A stretch of 64,000 bases of DNA from WHUA01 sp963711215 (GCA_963711215.1 CAVQDH010000005.1:124001-188000), one strand, 5' to 3'. Positions 47,256 to 56,344 are shown, counted from the first letter of the stretch. Program-made: numbers and translations. Notes: generated by a model from the sequence alone, not told the origin.

Positions 47256-47330
47256 TCGTCATGGCATGCGCCGTTAATGTCCGGCCCAATGTTCGCGTAG
47301 CGGACTGCAGCAAACGCCTGTCAAATTGCC

Positions 47331-47741
47331 ATGTCATCGCCGGAAAGTCCCGTACCCCACTTCGTCATCGAGGTCTCACCGGGGGAATTGCTCGACAGGA
47401 TCTCGATTCTCGAGATCAAGTCGGAGCGTATCGATGACCCGGTCAAGCTTCGGAACATTAATCACGAGCTTGAGCTTTACCGCGGCACAATCACCGGCAA
47501 GATTCGCGACAGCGAAGCCATGATCCAGCTCATCCGCGAGCTCAAGGACGTGAACGAAGCGCTCTGGACCATCGAGGATGAAATTCGCGCGTGCGAAGCA
47601 AGCCGGAATTTCGGCGACCGGTTCGTGGTGCTCGCCCGCAGCGTTTACCAGACCAACGACCGTCGGGCATCGATCAAGCGCGAGATCAATGTCCTGTGCG
47701 GCTCGACCATCATCGAAGAGAAGTCGTATACGCGATACTGA
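47331..47741 (+). CDS. DUF6165 family protein
   Basis: A 136-residue helical, charged protein (SPGELLDRISILEIKSERI, LWTIEDEIRACEA, VYQTNDRRASIKREIN) matching the DUF6165 group found in alphaproteobacteria, often beside glycosyltransferase and lipopolysaccharide genes. The GT9-family gene follows 83 bp later, in line with that association. Function unknown. Confidence 0.85.
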   Translation: MSSPESPVPHFVIEVSPGELLDRISILEIKSERIDDPVKLRNINHELELYRGTITGKIRDSEAMIQLIRELKDVNEALWTIEDEIRACEASRNFGDRFVVLARSVYQTNDRRASIKREINVLCGSTIIEEKSYTRY

Positions 47742-47824
47742 GAGGACGGGCAGGCGTCAGCTGTCGCCGGGCCGAAAAGCATTGCCCGTCTTCGGCCGTT
47801 GCATCCCTAAACCAAGGAAACCCG

Positions 47825-48886
47825 TTGGTCATAAATACAGCTATGCCCGCCGCCAGAAGCATCGAAACCATTCTTGTCTATGTCGGAAGTAATCCCGACG
47901 ATGCCATCGGCGAAAATATCCTGAAGCTGCCTTTCCTGCGCGCGCTGAGATTAGCATTTCCCGACGCCCGGCTCACCTGGATCGCCGGCGCCGGTCCATG
48001 CCAGTTCCAAGGGATTCTGGCTCAGCTGGTGGACGGCTTGATCGATGAATGCCTGACCGACTTCCGCATCGACAATTCGGCCAAGGAGCTGTTCTTACGC
48101 TGGAGGCCGCTGCCGGGTCGTCAATTCGATCTGATAATCGATGCCCAGCGCAACGCCGTCAGAACGCTCGTGCTTCGACGGATTCCGCACCGTCTATTCA
48201 TTTCGGGATGCTGGCGCTATTTCTTCTCCGACGTGAAGCCGCCGGAGGATCTCGTTCATCCAAGGCTCCTTACCGACCGGTTGCTGGGGCTTGCCGCGGC
48301 CGCAATGGGCGAAGTTGTCCGACCGCCCCACATATGGCCGTTGGCGACGAAATGGCTCGACATGGCAGCACGCTTGCTCCCGAGCGGCCCGACATATGTT
48401 GGGCTTGCGCCCGGCGCGGGAAAACAGGGGACAGGCAAATGCTGGCCCCTGGACCGGTTTCTTGCCCTTGCCGGCGAACAGCGGGAAAAAGGCCGGCAGC
48501 CAGTGTTCTTCCTAGGACCCGAAGAGAAAGCGTGGCTCGAGCGGATTCGGCGCGAAGCGCCCTATACATTGCTGCCCGAATGGACCGATGACTCTGCGCG
48601 CGGCGGCTTGATGGGGCCGCCTCTCGCTATGGCGCTCGCCCATCGAGTTGACGTCGCGGTCGCGAATTGTTCGGGGATCGGTCACATCCTGGCGGCCGGA
48701 GGAACGCGAATGGTTTCCTTGTATGGCCCGACGCAACCCGGCAAGTACGCGCCCTATACGCCGAGCTTGATTGCCCTCCGCGCGCAGGATTTCGGTCCGA
48801 CTGGCAATATCGAGAACATTCCGATAAAGGCGGTCAGCGCCGCGATCGATCGTCAGCTTGAACGAGCGGCTGCTGAGGTGATCTAG
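47825..48886 (+). CDS. glycosyltransferase family 9 (heptosyltransferase-like)
   Basis: A 353-residue GT-B protein of the heptosyltransferase family (ENILKLPFLRALRLAFPDARLTW, FDLIIDAQRN, YVGLAPGAGKQGTGKCWP, then VANCSGIGHILAAGGTRMVSLYGPTQPGKY as the donor site). The TTG at 47825 is chosen because AAGGA lies six bases upstream; the ATG at 47843 has no ribosome site. Likely adds a sugar to lipopolysaccharide core. The 3' end overlaps the convergent thermonuclease-like gene by 4 bp. Confidence 0.86.
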   Translation: MVINTAMPAARSIETILVYVGSNPDDAIGENILKLPFLRALRLAFPDARLTWIAGAGPCQFQGILAQLVDGLIDECLTDFRIDNSAKELFLRWRPLPGRQFDLIIDAQRNAVRTLVLRRIPHRLFISGCWRYFFSDVKPPEDLVHPRLLTDRLLGLAAAAMGEVVRPPHIWPLATKWLDMAARLLPSGPTYVGLAPGAGKQGTGKCWPLDRFLALAGEQREKGRQPVFFLGPEEKAWLERIRREAPYTLLPEWTDDSARGGLMGPPLAMALAHRVDVAVANCSGIGHILAAGGTRMVSLYGPTQPGKYAPYTPSLIALRAQDFGPTGNIENIPIKAVSAAIDRQLERAAAEVI

Positions 48887-49338
48887 CCTCCTCGGCCCGA
48901 GCGGCGGGTCACTGCTGGACTCGATGAACGCGGCCGTTCGGCGCTGTCGGATTGCAGGTCGCTACCCTCCGGCTCTTCGGCAAGCTTTCGGGCATATCCC
49001 ATCTGCACCAGCGTCCCAGCTATGTCGACCTTTGCGGCGAAACAGCGCCCTGGCAGCTCTATCCGGAGCGGGGCTTCCTGAACTTCGCAGCGCAGCCTGA
49101 CGCCGGCGAGAAAACCTTGAAGAAAGCGTCTGCCCCTCGCGCCGTCCTGCGATGCGGGATCCGGCACAGCGATGCCCGATAAGCGGATCCGTTGCCCCCA
49201 GATCTCGACGGTCGCCGTGTCGATGACCTGCGCCTCACCTTGGATGACGAGCATATCGGCCCGTGCCGCGGGCGCGCCCATGGTTGCCGCCCCGATCAGC
49301 AGCGCCGTTGGGAAAATCGGAAAGGACTTAAATCCCAT
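48883..49338 (-). CDS. secreted thermonuclease-family (SNase-like) protein
   Basis: A 151-residue protein with a signal peptide (FPTALLIGAATMGAPAARA) and an SNase-like beta-barrel (GEAQVIDTATVEIWGQRIRL, SGIAVPDP, GTLVQMGYARKLAE). Compared with staphylococcal nuclease the catalytic Arg/Glu positions are not clearly present, so it may be a non-catalytic member. The C-terminal about 25 residues are Ser/Arg-rich. Confidence 0.75.
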   Translation of the reverse strand: MGFKSFPIFPTALLIGAATMGAPAARADMLVIQGEAQVIDTATVEIWGQRIRLSGIAVPDPASQDGARGRRFLQGFLAGVRLRCEVQEAPLRIELPGRCFAAKVDIAGTLVQMGYARKLAEEPEGSDLQSDSAERPRSSSPAVTRRSGRGG

Positions 49339-49623
49339 TGCAGCCCGATATCAATGCGCCGGCGCGACATCTGCGCTTACAACGCAGCACACTGCGTCCT
49401 GGCAATTGAAGAAGGCTTAACGCGGGCCAACTCCCCGTCGCGATCCCGCGCGCTCGTCGCCCGATCTTCCCGCGAAATCAAGCCCTTTAACCAAAAATCA
49501 ATCATTTTGAGTGGTTTAATAGGTCTGCTCGGTTCTGCGATCGGTCGCCTCGGGCACAGCGTCGGCGCTCCCGACGTTGCCGATTTTTCCGAATACGGCG
49601 AATCATATCTACTGGAGGGCAAG

Positions 49624-50625
49624 TTGGATTTCGTCGTGACGTTCGTCTTCTGCTTATTGCTTGCCACGCTTTACCTTGGACCGTCGATCGTCGCGGTTTG
49701 CCGACACCATTTCCGCACGCCTCAAATCATCGCGGTGAATATTCTGCTGGGCTGGACCATCGTCGGATTGTTCTGGGCCTTCGTCTGGGCCTTGTCATCG
49801 ACCCGTCCAACATCCAACAACGATACGGACGAGCTGCCGAGCGACTTCGCGGAGCGGCTTTTCCAAAACCGAAACATCGTCCGGCAGCCCGACGGCGGGG
49901 CGATTGTCTATCCGGGATTGCTGGCCGACGAAGCCTATTGGCTCGGCGCCGCGGATTTCCGGACCTATCTGGAGATGCGGTCCCAGGAGTCGCACCGGAA
50001 TTTTCCCCGAGCGCTTGTTATTCTCATCTCGGCCGGGGGGCTTTTCTTAAGCTTCCGTGAGTGGATGGGTCTCGAGCATGGCATGGCGCCGGCGGTCCTC
50101 CTGTTCATCGCCATTACACTCTTCGTCACCACCTGGGATCTCGTGTTCCGGCCGCGCCGCAAATTCCTCGCGGCATATCCAAAGGCGCCTCGGACGCATG
50201 ATCCGATACGCCAGCGACGCAAGACGCTCGCTGGATTGGTCGCTTTCGACCCGTTGGTCTGTTTCGGCGCAACCCTGCTTTGCTTCGGTCTGATCGTGAG
50301 TCTTACCGTCTCATTGCTGGTTGGGACTCAACAGCCGCAGCTGCGGGCACAGGATGGCGCCATGCTCATCCTCGGCTTTGCCATTCTGGGTGTGGGTGGC
50401 ACCTTTTATGGTTATTTGGCTTGGCAACACCTGCGCTTCTTCATGAAGCATCGCCGCACCCCCACTCAATTCGATCTCGACGCACTGGGAACAGGCGTAA
50501 AGGCGCCCGGCCTCGCCGCGACCATGGGGGCGCCAGCCACGTCTGGGGCCCGTCCGCCCGTCAATGGCGGCCGCTCAAGCCGCGGACTCGCCGCCGCTTT
50601 GCGCAGCGGCGCAAGATCGCGCTGA
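49624..50625 (+). CDS. superinfection-immunity-like multi-pass membrane protein
   Basis: About 333 residues. The N-terminal segment LATLYLGPSIVAVCRHH and then TPQIIAVNILLGWTIVG with FVWAL matches the superinfection immunity (Imm) family, in which phage T4 Imm blocks DNA injection. Further membrane helices lie near 50010-50150 and 50270-50420, and the C-terminus is Ala/Gly/Arg-rich. The TTG at 49624 has GGAGG five bases upstream; an ATG at 49354 gives 90 more residues including another hydrophobic stretch but lacks a ribosome site. Many bacterial members are housekeeping membrane proteins of unknown role, so anti-phage action is not established. Confidence 0.65.
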   Translation: MDFVVTFVFCLLLATLYLGPSIVAVCRHHFRTPQIIAVNILLGWTIVGLFWAFVWALSSTRPTSNNDTDELPSDFAERLFQNRNIVRQPDGGAIVYPGLLADEAYWLGAADFRTYLEMRSQESHRNFPRALVILISAGGLFLSFREWMGLEHGMAPAVLLFIAITLFVTTWDLVFRPRRKFLAAYPKAPRTHDPIRQRRKTLAGLVAFDPLVCFGATLLCFGLIVSLTVSLLVGTQQPQLRAQDGAMLILGFAILGVGGTFYGYLAWQHLRFFMKHRRTPTQFDLDALGTGVKAPGLAATMGAPATSGARPPVNGGRSSRGLAAALRSGARSR

Positions 50626-50955
50626 CGTTTCTCGCCAAGACAGCGCCAGACGCCAGCAAGGCGTAAAGTAATACCGCTGATAGATTTTTTTGCGGCGAAG
50701 TCACTTTCCCCAGTAGGAGACGAATCCCCAATCCTCGCTAAAATCCTGGGTGGTTAACCATAGGCGGCCATCCATCGCCTTGAATTTCATCAAGAGCCGC
50801 GAAATTGCCATAATCCGGACCGAGAAAGGCCCTAGTCCCTTACTAATATACAAAGATTGGGAGAGTATCAGGGCTCATGGTATTAGCCATGTGTCTGAAA
50901 AAATTGAAAACTAAGGCAACGGTGGCACCTGGTCACTCAAGACGAGGTGGTCGCT
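50626..50955. other. 330-bp intergenic stretch
   Basis: AT-richer than the surroundings, with many stops in all frames. It leads into the small zinc-ribbon gene. Presumably the left edge of the 50.9-53.8 kb cargo region; no inverted or direct repeat marking a boundary was recognised. Confidence 0.4.
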
Positions 50956-51141
50956 ATGTTACACACGGCAAATCAACGCTGGCCCCGCATTCTGGTCGGG
51001 CAAGGCAGCGGATTATCCAAATGCACCAAATGCGGCTTGGCATTTGTTGCCAAGCATCCGACCCAGCATACCTGCAGCAAATGTCGTGATTCGCGCAAGC
51101 GGAGCGCCCAACGGTCGCCGAAAAGTCTTCGCGTCGGCTGA
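50956..51141 (+). CDS. small zinc-ribbon-like protein
   Basis: A 61-residue basic protein with two CxxC knuckles (SKCTKCGLAF and HTCSKCRDS) spaced like a treble-clef/zinc-ribbon, and a Lys/Arg-rich C-terminus (RKRSAQRSPKS). ATG at 50956 with GAGG upstream; a GTG nine bases earlier is also possible. Likely binds nucleic acid. Similar mini zinc ribbons occur in phages. Hypothetical. Confidence 0.5.
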   Translation: MLHTANQRWPRILVGQGSGLSKCTKCGLAFVAKHPTQHTCSKCRDSRKRSAQRSPKSLRVG

Positions 51142-51401
51142 GCGTTCTGGCGGGTCGGATTCGGGCGCGCCCAGGCTCTGATTGGATGCGGCACGCCCGC
51201 TTTGCTGCGGGAGGCAAGAGAAAGAGCTCTTGATCGCGCGGCCTAGTCGGGACATTAGCCGTTCGACAGGAAACGGCGCCGAGGGCTTTCGAGGTCTATG
51301 ATATTCAGCTAGGCCTTGCGAACTCTCCCCCACTCATTCCGTAACACGCTGCAGCGATTATTGCGCGGTTGGTCGCTTGAGCGGCCGGCTCGGGCCATGC
51401 C

Positions 51402-52017
51402 TCATTTGGATCGCTGCACCATTCTAGGCCGAGACCGGCGAGGACCACCTTTGGCGACATTCGTGTCCGTCAATGCGCCGGCGATATCGGCGAGCGCGCG
51501 GTCATGCCACGCGCGTACCGTCTCGTGATGCAGCCCGAACATCCGCCCAAGCTTGCGGTAGCTCACGACGTGACGGCCGCTGACCGGATGAATCAGCGCC
51601 CGGGTCAGACATAGTCGTCGCTTGCGCTGGTCCGTAAAGCGCCACAGCCACTCTAAAACCTCATCCATCCGTCCCACGGATCGCGCGGATGGGGACGTAT
51701 CGGACCTGATTGTAACCCAGTGAAAAATCCTGCTTCACCTCGTCGGACGCACCGATCAAAGCCACGAACGCATCTTCGTATCCTCGGACGACATCGGGCC
51801 ACCGGGATCGGTCATCCTTCGGAAGCGAGCCGCTCGGCAACGGCAGAGACATCAACGTACGGCCCGCTTCCTCGAGGCGTTGCCGCACGTCCTCCGGCGT
51901 CCAGACCCTCGCGGGATCGGCAGCCCCGACCGGATGGCCCCACGCCTGTCGGGAAATTCCTTCACAGTCAGCCTGCGGCCGTGGCCGCCGTCCGACGGCA
52001 CCTGTGCGAACCGCCAT
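51402..52017 (-). pseudogene. DUF6362-like phage-type HTH protein, frameshifted
   Basis: From the ATG at 52017 the protein reads ...VWTPEDVRQRLEEAGRTLMSLP and VRGYEDAFVALIG up to VRYV. Then a base too many in the G run 51691-51694 diverts it to an early stop at 51661. Removing one base continues SARSVGRMDEVLEWLWRFTD and a C-terminal helix-turn-helix (SYRKLGRMFGLHHETVRAW) to 51402. This two-part plan fits the DUF6362 family common in alphaproteobacterial phages. Its ATG lies 1 bp after the stop of the small upstream gene, so they are coupled. Confidence 0.65.
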
Positions 52018-52018
52018 T

Positions 52019-52234
52019 TCAGCGCGGCAAGCCGTTCTGGAGGTCGGATTTGACCGTATAGCAGACGATGCGTCCATCGCTGCTGTGAACGGGCGCCACC
52101 CGGCAATGGATCTGGAAGCCGGAGTTCGCCCAGGCCGCCTCGATCGCCCGGGCTAGCTGCCGCGCTCCTTTGCGGCGCATGCAGAAATCCACATTGTTCT
52201 CGGCAGGACCGGGGGTAAATGGCGGCACTTTCAT
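52019..52234 (-). CDS. small hypothetical protein upstream of DUF6362 gene
   Basis: A 71-residue protein from the ATG at 52234 (MKVPPFTPGPAENNVDFC, ending KSDLQNGLPR). A strong GGGAGGGG ribosome site supports the start. Contains MRRKGARQLARAIEAAW and HSSDGRIVCYTVKSDL, suggesting a small alpha/beta fold. Not recognised. Coupled to the DUF6362 gene and divergent from the XRE repressor, as in phage early operons. Confidence 0.55.
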   Translation of the reverse strand: MKVPPFTPGPAENNVDFCMRRKGARQLARAIEAAWANSGFQIHCRVAPVHSSDGRIVCYTVKSDLQNGLPR

Positions 52235-52475
52235 TCGCCCCTCCCGACGCTTGCCCCAACGGCAGCTGTTCGCGTTTCCTGACCGAGCCGGGCTTGGGCC
52301 GAACAGGCGGGAGCGCTGACGGATCCGGACACGGCGCTCCACCTCGGCGCTTGCCCTTTGGCTTCGGTTGGCATTGCGAGAAATGTTCCCTTTTTGTTCA
52401 TTTTCCGATGACAACAACTCAATGCCAACATGCGATTTCCTCCCGCTGCGAGATAATGACGATAGAAAGTTCAAC

Positions 52476-52494
52476 TGTGCGAAAATGTCGCACA
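52476..52494. promoter_or_regulatory. candidate operator: perfect inverted repeat
   Basis: TGTGCGA (52476-52482), five-base spacer, TCGCACA (52488-52494). The spacing suits a dimeric HTH protein, and it lies about 70 bp before the XRE repressor start. A further TGTGCGG half-site is at 52520-52526. Likely autoregulatory operator; inferred. Confidence 0.5.
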
Positions 52495-52511
52495 TCTGTC
52501 AAATAAATTCG

Positions 52512-52540
52512 TTGCGTTTTGTGCGGTAATTCTGTTATCT
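52512..52540 (+). promoter_or_regulatory. possible sigma-70 promoter of the XRE repressor gene
   Basis: TTGCGT at 52512 and TTATCT at 52535 with 17 bases between. The -35 is good in its first three bases, the -10 is weak. The half-site at 52520-52526 falls inside the spacer, which would allow repression. Low certainty. Confidence 0.3.
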
Positions 52541-52565
52541 TTTCCTAATCCGGACTGGCAATCGA

Positions 52566-53108
52566 ATGACGATGAGCACCAATTCAAAAGCATCCTTGGA
52601 ACTCAAGCAATTCCGAGAACAGGCCGGTTATTCGGTCCGCCAGCTCGCCGCAGCCCTTCGCGATACGGGCTCGAAGTATGGCCAGTCCCCCTCTTCCTAC
52701 GCTTATTATGAAAACGATTATAAGAAGCCATACCTACCCATGGAGCTCGTCGACGCCTTGGTGCCGCTACTGCGTGATCGCGGCACGCCGCCGATTGGCG
52801 AGCGGCAAATCCTCGCCTTGGCCGGCCGTAATAGCCTTTGGTCCATCCGCGTGAAATTCAATGAAAAGCCGAGATTTAAAACGAAAATCGAAATCGACAC
52901 GGACCTCCTTGCCGAAATTTTCCACGGCGTCGAGATGGAGGCGGAAGCGCTGGAATTGAGCCTAACCGGCCAACAACAGGCGCGGCTTGTCGCCGAGATC
53001 TGCCGCCGCGTTGCCGCCGCCGAAGGCACACAGCAACCCGGCCTGATTGAGTGGGAGGTGGCACACGCCTGCCGGCTCGCCAAAGCGTTCCTTCAGTCAA
53101 GCGAATAA
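52566..53108 (+). CDS. XRE-type phage repressor-like HTH protein
   Basis: A 180-residue protein. The N-terminal helix-turn-helix (LKQFREQAGYSVRQLAAALR, then SSYAYYENDYKKPYLPMELV and GTPPIGERQILALAG) follows the pattern of alphaproteobacterial prophage repressors. Those usually carry a C-terminal LexA-like peptidase domain; here it is replaced by a helical segment (LLAEIFHGVEMEAEALELSL). It would therefore not be self-cleaved by the SOS response. Upstream inverted repeat suggests autoregulation. Confidence 0.7.
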   Translation: MTMSTNSKASLELKQFREQAGYSVRQLAAALRDTGSKYGQSPSSYAYYENDYKKPYLPMELVDALVPLLRDRGTPPIGERQILALAGRNSLWSIRVKFNEKPRFKTKIEIDTDLLAEIFHGVEMEAEALELSLTGQQQARLVAEICRRVAAAEGTQQPGLIEWEVAHACRLAKAFLQSSE

Positions 53109-53301
53109 TTTCCCAGCCCCGACGTCGGCCACATCTCTACACCGAAAAACTCTCCCGCCCGCCAAGCGCTCCACGGCGAATTCGCTTCAGTTGCTGTTGC
53201 AGGTGAATTCGTACATCCGTACGGTTTTTTTATACATTTTGGTACAGGCGGATGTCCCGTCACGGGCACCGCAACAAAAAACCGGCGAGGAGCGAAAAGC
53301 C

Positions 53302-53553
53302 ATGCGACGCGGACAGGATCGGAGGAAACAGGATCCCATCGACCGGACGGACCTCTGTCCGTCTTTCGACGAAGCGGATTGGGTCGACTGGGATCATTGG
53401 CAGACCGTCGAAGAGCTCCAGAATTTCATGAACGGCCTCGCCGACGAGACTTTCGCGGCGGAATCCAATGCTGCGGGCGAATCGGGCGAAAACGGACAGC
53501 GCGGCCGGATCGCAAGGCAAATCCGTCGCCACGGCCTCGAGATCGATTGGTGA
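53302..53553 (+). CDS. small acidic hypothetical protein
   Basis: An 83-residue protein from the ATG at 53302 (MRRGQDRRKQDPIDRTDLCP; then DEADWVDWDHWQTVEELQNF). GGCGAGGAGCG upstream supplies a ribosome site. Trp/Asp-rich, no recognised domain. Its stop overlaps the GTG of the next gene by four bases (GTGA), the mark of a small coupled operon. Likely mobile-element cargo. Confidence 0.5.
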   Translation: MRRGQDRRKQDPIDRTDLCPSFDEADWVDWDHWQTVEELQNFMNGLADETFAAESNAAGESGENGQRGRIARQIRRHGLEIDW

Positions 53554-53828
53554 TCGGCGCGGATGGCAAGGAAGACGATAGCCTTCGCGCCAGGGATAAG
53601 GCGCTAAACCGCGCCGAGTCCCTTGCAAGCAGGCACGGGCTCCCGACCTTCAGCGCCTGGCGCATGGGGCTGGAACGTCGCTATACCGTGATGCCCCCTT
53701 GGTACTGGAACGACCGGCGCTGCCGGGAGAACTATATCTCCCATATCCGTACCGCAATTGACTGGCAGCGGCGGGAGGCTAGAATCAACCGTGGAAATGG
53801 CGGTTTCCACCGCTCCTTGGTCTCTTGA
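53550..53828 (+). CDS. small basic hypothetical protein
   Basis: A 92-residue protein starting at the GTG at 53550, overlapping the previous stop. Arg-rich with aromatic clusters (SAWRMGLERRYTVMPPWYWN, CRENYISHIRTAIDWQRREA). No family recognised. An acidic/basic gene pair coupled like this could encode interacting partners, for instance a toxin-antitoxin or phage accessory pair, but nothing in the sequence proves it. Confidence 0.5.
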   Translation: MIGADGKEDDSLRARDKALNRAESLASRHGLPTFSAWRMGLERRYTVMPPWYWNDRRCRENYISHIRTAIDWQRREARINRGNGGFHRSLVS

Positions 53829-53933
53829 GCATGGGACGTTCGAACTTGCGGCGAAGATCCCGACCTTGAAATTGGATCGTCGCGAACCGACGGGAAGCCG
53901 CGCACACAGGAAAGAGTTTCCGCGGGAAAAATC

Positions 53934-54833
53934 ATGAAAAGCCACAATGCGATCACCGTGACGCCTGTGACGCCGGCGGCCGGTGCCCTGATCGGCGATG
54001 TCGACCTTACCGGAGAGCTGACGCCGGACGCGATCGCCAGAGTCCATCAAGCTTTAATGCAGCATCACGTGGTTTTCTTCCGCGATCAGCACATCACCGC
54101 CAAGCATCACGCCGATTTCGCGCGTCGCTTCGGCCCTCTTCGTATGGCCCGCCGAGCCGCCTTCGACGTACTGACCGATGTGCCGGAAATGCAGGTGCTG
54201 ATAAACGACGAAGCACGGCCGCCGAACGTGAACCATTATCATTCGGACGGAATTTTCCGAAAGGATCCCGAGTTCGGTTCGATCCTGCGCGCGGTGGAAT
54301 GCCCGGAGGCAGGCGGCGATACGATATTCACCAGCCTTGTGGCCGCCTACGAAGGGCTCTCGCCGGGGATGAAGACCTATCTCGATGGCCTGAGCGCCGT
54401 GAATGAGTTCATGAAGCTGCACGGAAGCCCGGCCAAGGCGCGCAGCTGGAAGGGCGACAATTTCGACCGCATGGACGCGATGCGGCGCGACAATCCGCCG
54501 ACCGCCCACCCACTGGTGAAGACCCATCCGGTCACCGGCCGGAAACATCTCTATCTGTCGGAGAGTTTCACGACGCATATCATCGGGGTCGATGCCGAGG
54601 AAAGCCAACGGGTGCTGGATTTCCTGTTCCGGCACGTCGCCAAGCCCGAATACCAATGCCGTTTCGCTTGGCGGCCGGGCTCCATGGCGTTCTGGGACAA
54701 TCGCGCCGCCCTACACTATGCGGTGGCGGACTACTGGCCCGAGAAGCGCCTGATGCATCGGGTGACGATCGTCGAGGACGCCTTGGGCGCAGCCGGGACG
54801 GCGCCGTCGGGCCGGCTGCGCGCCTCTGCCTAG
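53934..54833 (+). CDS. TauD/TfdA family Fe(II)/2-oxoglutarate dioxygenase
   Basis: A 299-residue jelly-roll dioxygenase, intact. Iron ligands are His103 and Asp105 in NHYHSDGIF and the distal His in NRAALHYAVADYWPEKR; the 2-oxoglutarate-binding Arg is in LMHRVTI. Hydroxylates a small acid or sulfonate; substrate unknown. It returns to ordinary chromosomal content after the small-gene region. The convergent MFS gene ends 36 bp downstream. Confidence 0.92.
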   Translation: MKSHNAITVTPVTPAAGALIGDVDLTGELTPDAIARVHQALMQHHVVFFRDQHITAKHHADFARRFGPLRMARRAAFDVLTDVPEMQVLINDEARPPNVNHYHSDGIFRKDPEFGSILRAVECPEAGGDTIFTSLVAAYEGLSPGMKTYLDGLSAVNEFMKLHGSPAKARSWKGDNFDRMDAMRRDNPPTAHPLVKTHPVTGRKHLYLSESFTTHIIGVDAEESQRVLDFLFRHVAKPEYQCRFAWRPGSMAFWDNRAALHYAVADYWPEKRLMHRVTIVEDALGAAGTAPSGRLRASA

Positions 54834-54869
54834 CCGGCGTCGGTATTCCAGCGGTCTCGCCTGACCGGT

Positions 54870-56009
54870 CTATGCCTGCTTGGGCCGTCGAAGCGTCAGC
54901 AGGCTCGCCGCGACCAGGACAACCAGAACAGCGTTGATCAAGCCGAGGCCTACCATTCCGAGGAGGATCCCGGTGACGAGCGGCCCCACCGCTGCACCGA
55001 AGTCGCGCCAAGTCTGCATCACCGCCAGCCGATGCAAGGTTGCCTCTCCGTTTGCCCGCTGAGCGACAACGGCTGGGCCGAGCGCGGCAATCGCCGCACG
55101 GGCCGCGATGACGATCACCGAACCGAAATAGGCCGAGCCCATCGCCAGCACGGCGAAACCACCGGCGAGCAGGACAGCCGAGAGAAACAGCACCTTGCCC
55201 GTACCAAGGCGATCACCAAGGAATCCGCCGACGGGCGCCAACAGGACCTCGCCAAACCGTCGCAGCGCGAGAATGAGGCCGGCGGCCAGCATGGCCGCCT
55301 CGGGCGATGCCGATTTTGCCAGCAGGAGGGCGACCGTCATCGCGAAAACGCCGTCGACGGCAAACCCGACAACGAAGAAGAACAGGTCAAAGAGTTTCGG
55401 TTTCGGGAGCCATTGGGTCTTCTCCCGATTGGCCTGAACGCTATCCTTCGGCAAGGTGAATGCGAGCGGCACCGCCAACAGGGAAACGAGCCCCAAGACC
55501 AGGAAAACGTCCCGTGGCCCCAGCACACCGGCCAGCCAAGCGCCCACGCTCAACGATAGGGCGGGGCCCATCTGATTGATGGCGCGGCTGACCCCGACCC
55601 TGCTTCCGGCCCGGCCGCGATCGGCAACGGCGTAGGACAGCGCCGCTAGGCTGAGCCCCGCGAAGGCCAATCCCCACACGACGCGGGCGGCCAGCAAAAC
55701 GGGACCACCATCTCCTTTCCACAGAATGAAGGTCGAGGCAGCGGCGGCCGTCGCCGAGACGATGGCAAGCATGCGAGAGCCGGCGCGCTCGCCGAAGGCC
55801 GCAACAGCACCGTAGAGGACAATGCGTGTAAGCCGGTTCGCCGCCAGCAGGACGCCAACCCAGGCGAAGCCAACGCCAAATGACGTCGCACTGACGGGCA
55901 GGACGACGTACAACAGCACGTCGCCGAGGCTTGCCAGGGACAACACCCCGGCGGATATCGATGTCGGCCCCCAGCCCTCGTGCGCGACCTCCCGTACGTC
56001 GTTAACCAT
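54870..56009 (-). CDS. MFS transporter
   Basis: About 379 residues, 12 hydrophobic helices, with MFS-like loops (RLTRIVLYGAVAAFGERAGSR region and GGFLGDRLGTGKV in the second half). The ATG at 56009 has GGAAGG seven bases upstream; a TTG at 56036 is the longer alternative. Probably a drug- or metabolite-efflux protein; substrate unknown. Confidence 0.85.
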   Translation of the reverse strand: MVNDVREVAHEGWGPTSISAGVLSLASLGDVLLYVVLPVSATSFGVGFAWVGVLLAANRLTRIVLYGAVAAFGERAGSRMLAIVSATAAAASTFILWKGDGGPVLLAARVVWGLAFAGLSLAALSYAVADRGRAGSRVGVSRAINQMGPALSLSVGAWLAGVLGPRDVFLVLGLVSLLAVPLAFTLPKDSVQANREKTQWLPKPKLFDLFFFVVGFAVDGVFAMTVALLLAKSASPEAAMLAAGLILALRRFGEVLLAPVGGFLGDRLGTGKVLFLSAVLLAGGFAVLAMGSAYFGSVIVIAARAAIAALGPAVVAQRANGEATLHRLAVMQTWRDFGAAVGPLVTGILLGMVGLGLINAVLVVLVAASLLTLRRPKQA

Positions 56010-56344
56010 GCCACAGCCTTCCGCAAATCCGAGCAAATGGGGGCCGGCGACTGGCTACGGTGGGCCATCCGGCTCAAGCGACCATAAGATTACAGATTTA
56101 TTACAATGCGCGGCAGGTCGTGCGCAAGTCGGGCACAATCTTATAAATATATGTAATAACTATGTTTATCTGGCCATGACTGCCAGATGCCGCCATGTTC
56201 ACCAGGATCATAGTCCTTTCAGACTAGTCCCCATTTGTCCGGACATCCGCAATATTTCGTGACCCGCGTCACATGCCGGAATTCACCGATTTGGTCCAAT
56301 GGTCCCAACACAGCAACAGGGAACGGCTCCGGTCGTCTGGAACC
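56010..56344. other. AT-rich intergenic stretch
   Basis: About 335 bp between the divergent MFS gene and a small plus-strand gene, with a notably AT-rich block (about 56085-56180). Likely promoters of both genes. No repeat pair or coding signal accepted. Confidence 0.4.

Larger units (their letters stand above)
52235..52565. other. divergent regulatory region of the repressor
   Basis: About 330 bp between divergent small genes. GC-rich near the minus-strand gene and AT-rich near the repressor. Holds a perfect inverted repeat (52476-52494), a similar half-site at 52520-52526, and a possible promoter ahead of the repressor gene. No coding pattern accepted. Confidence 0.5.
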
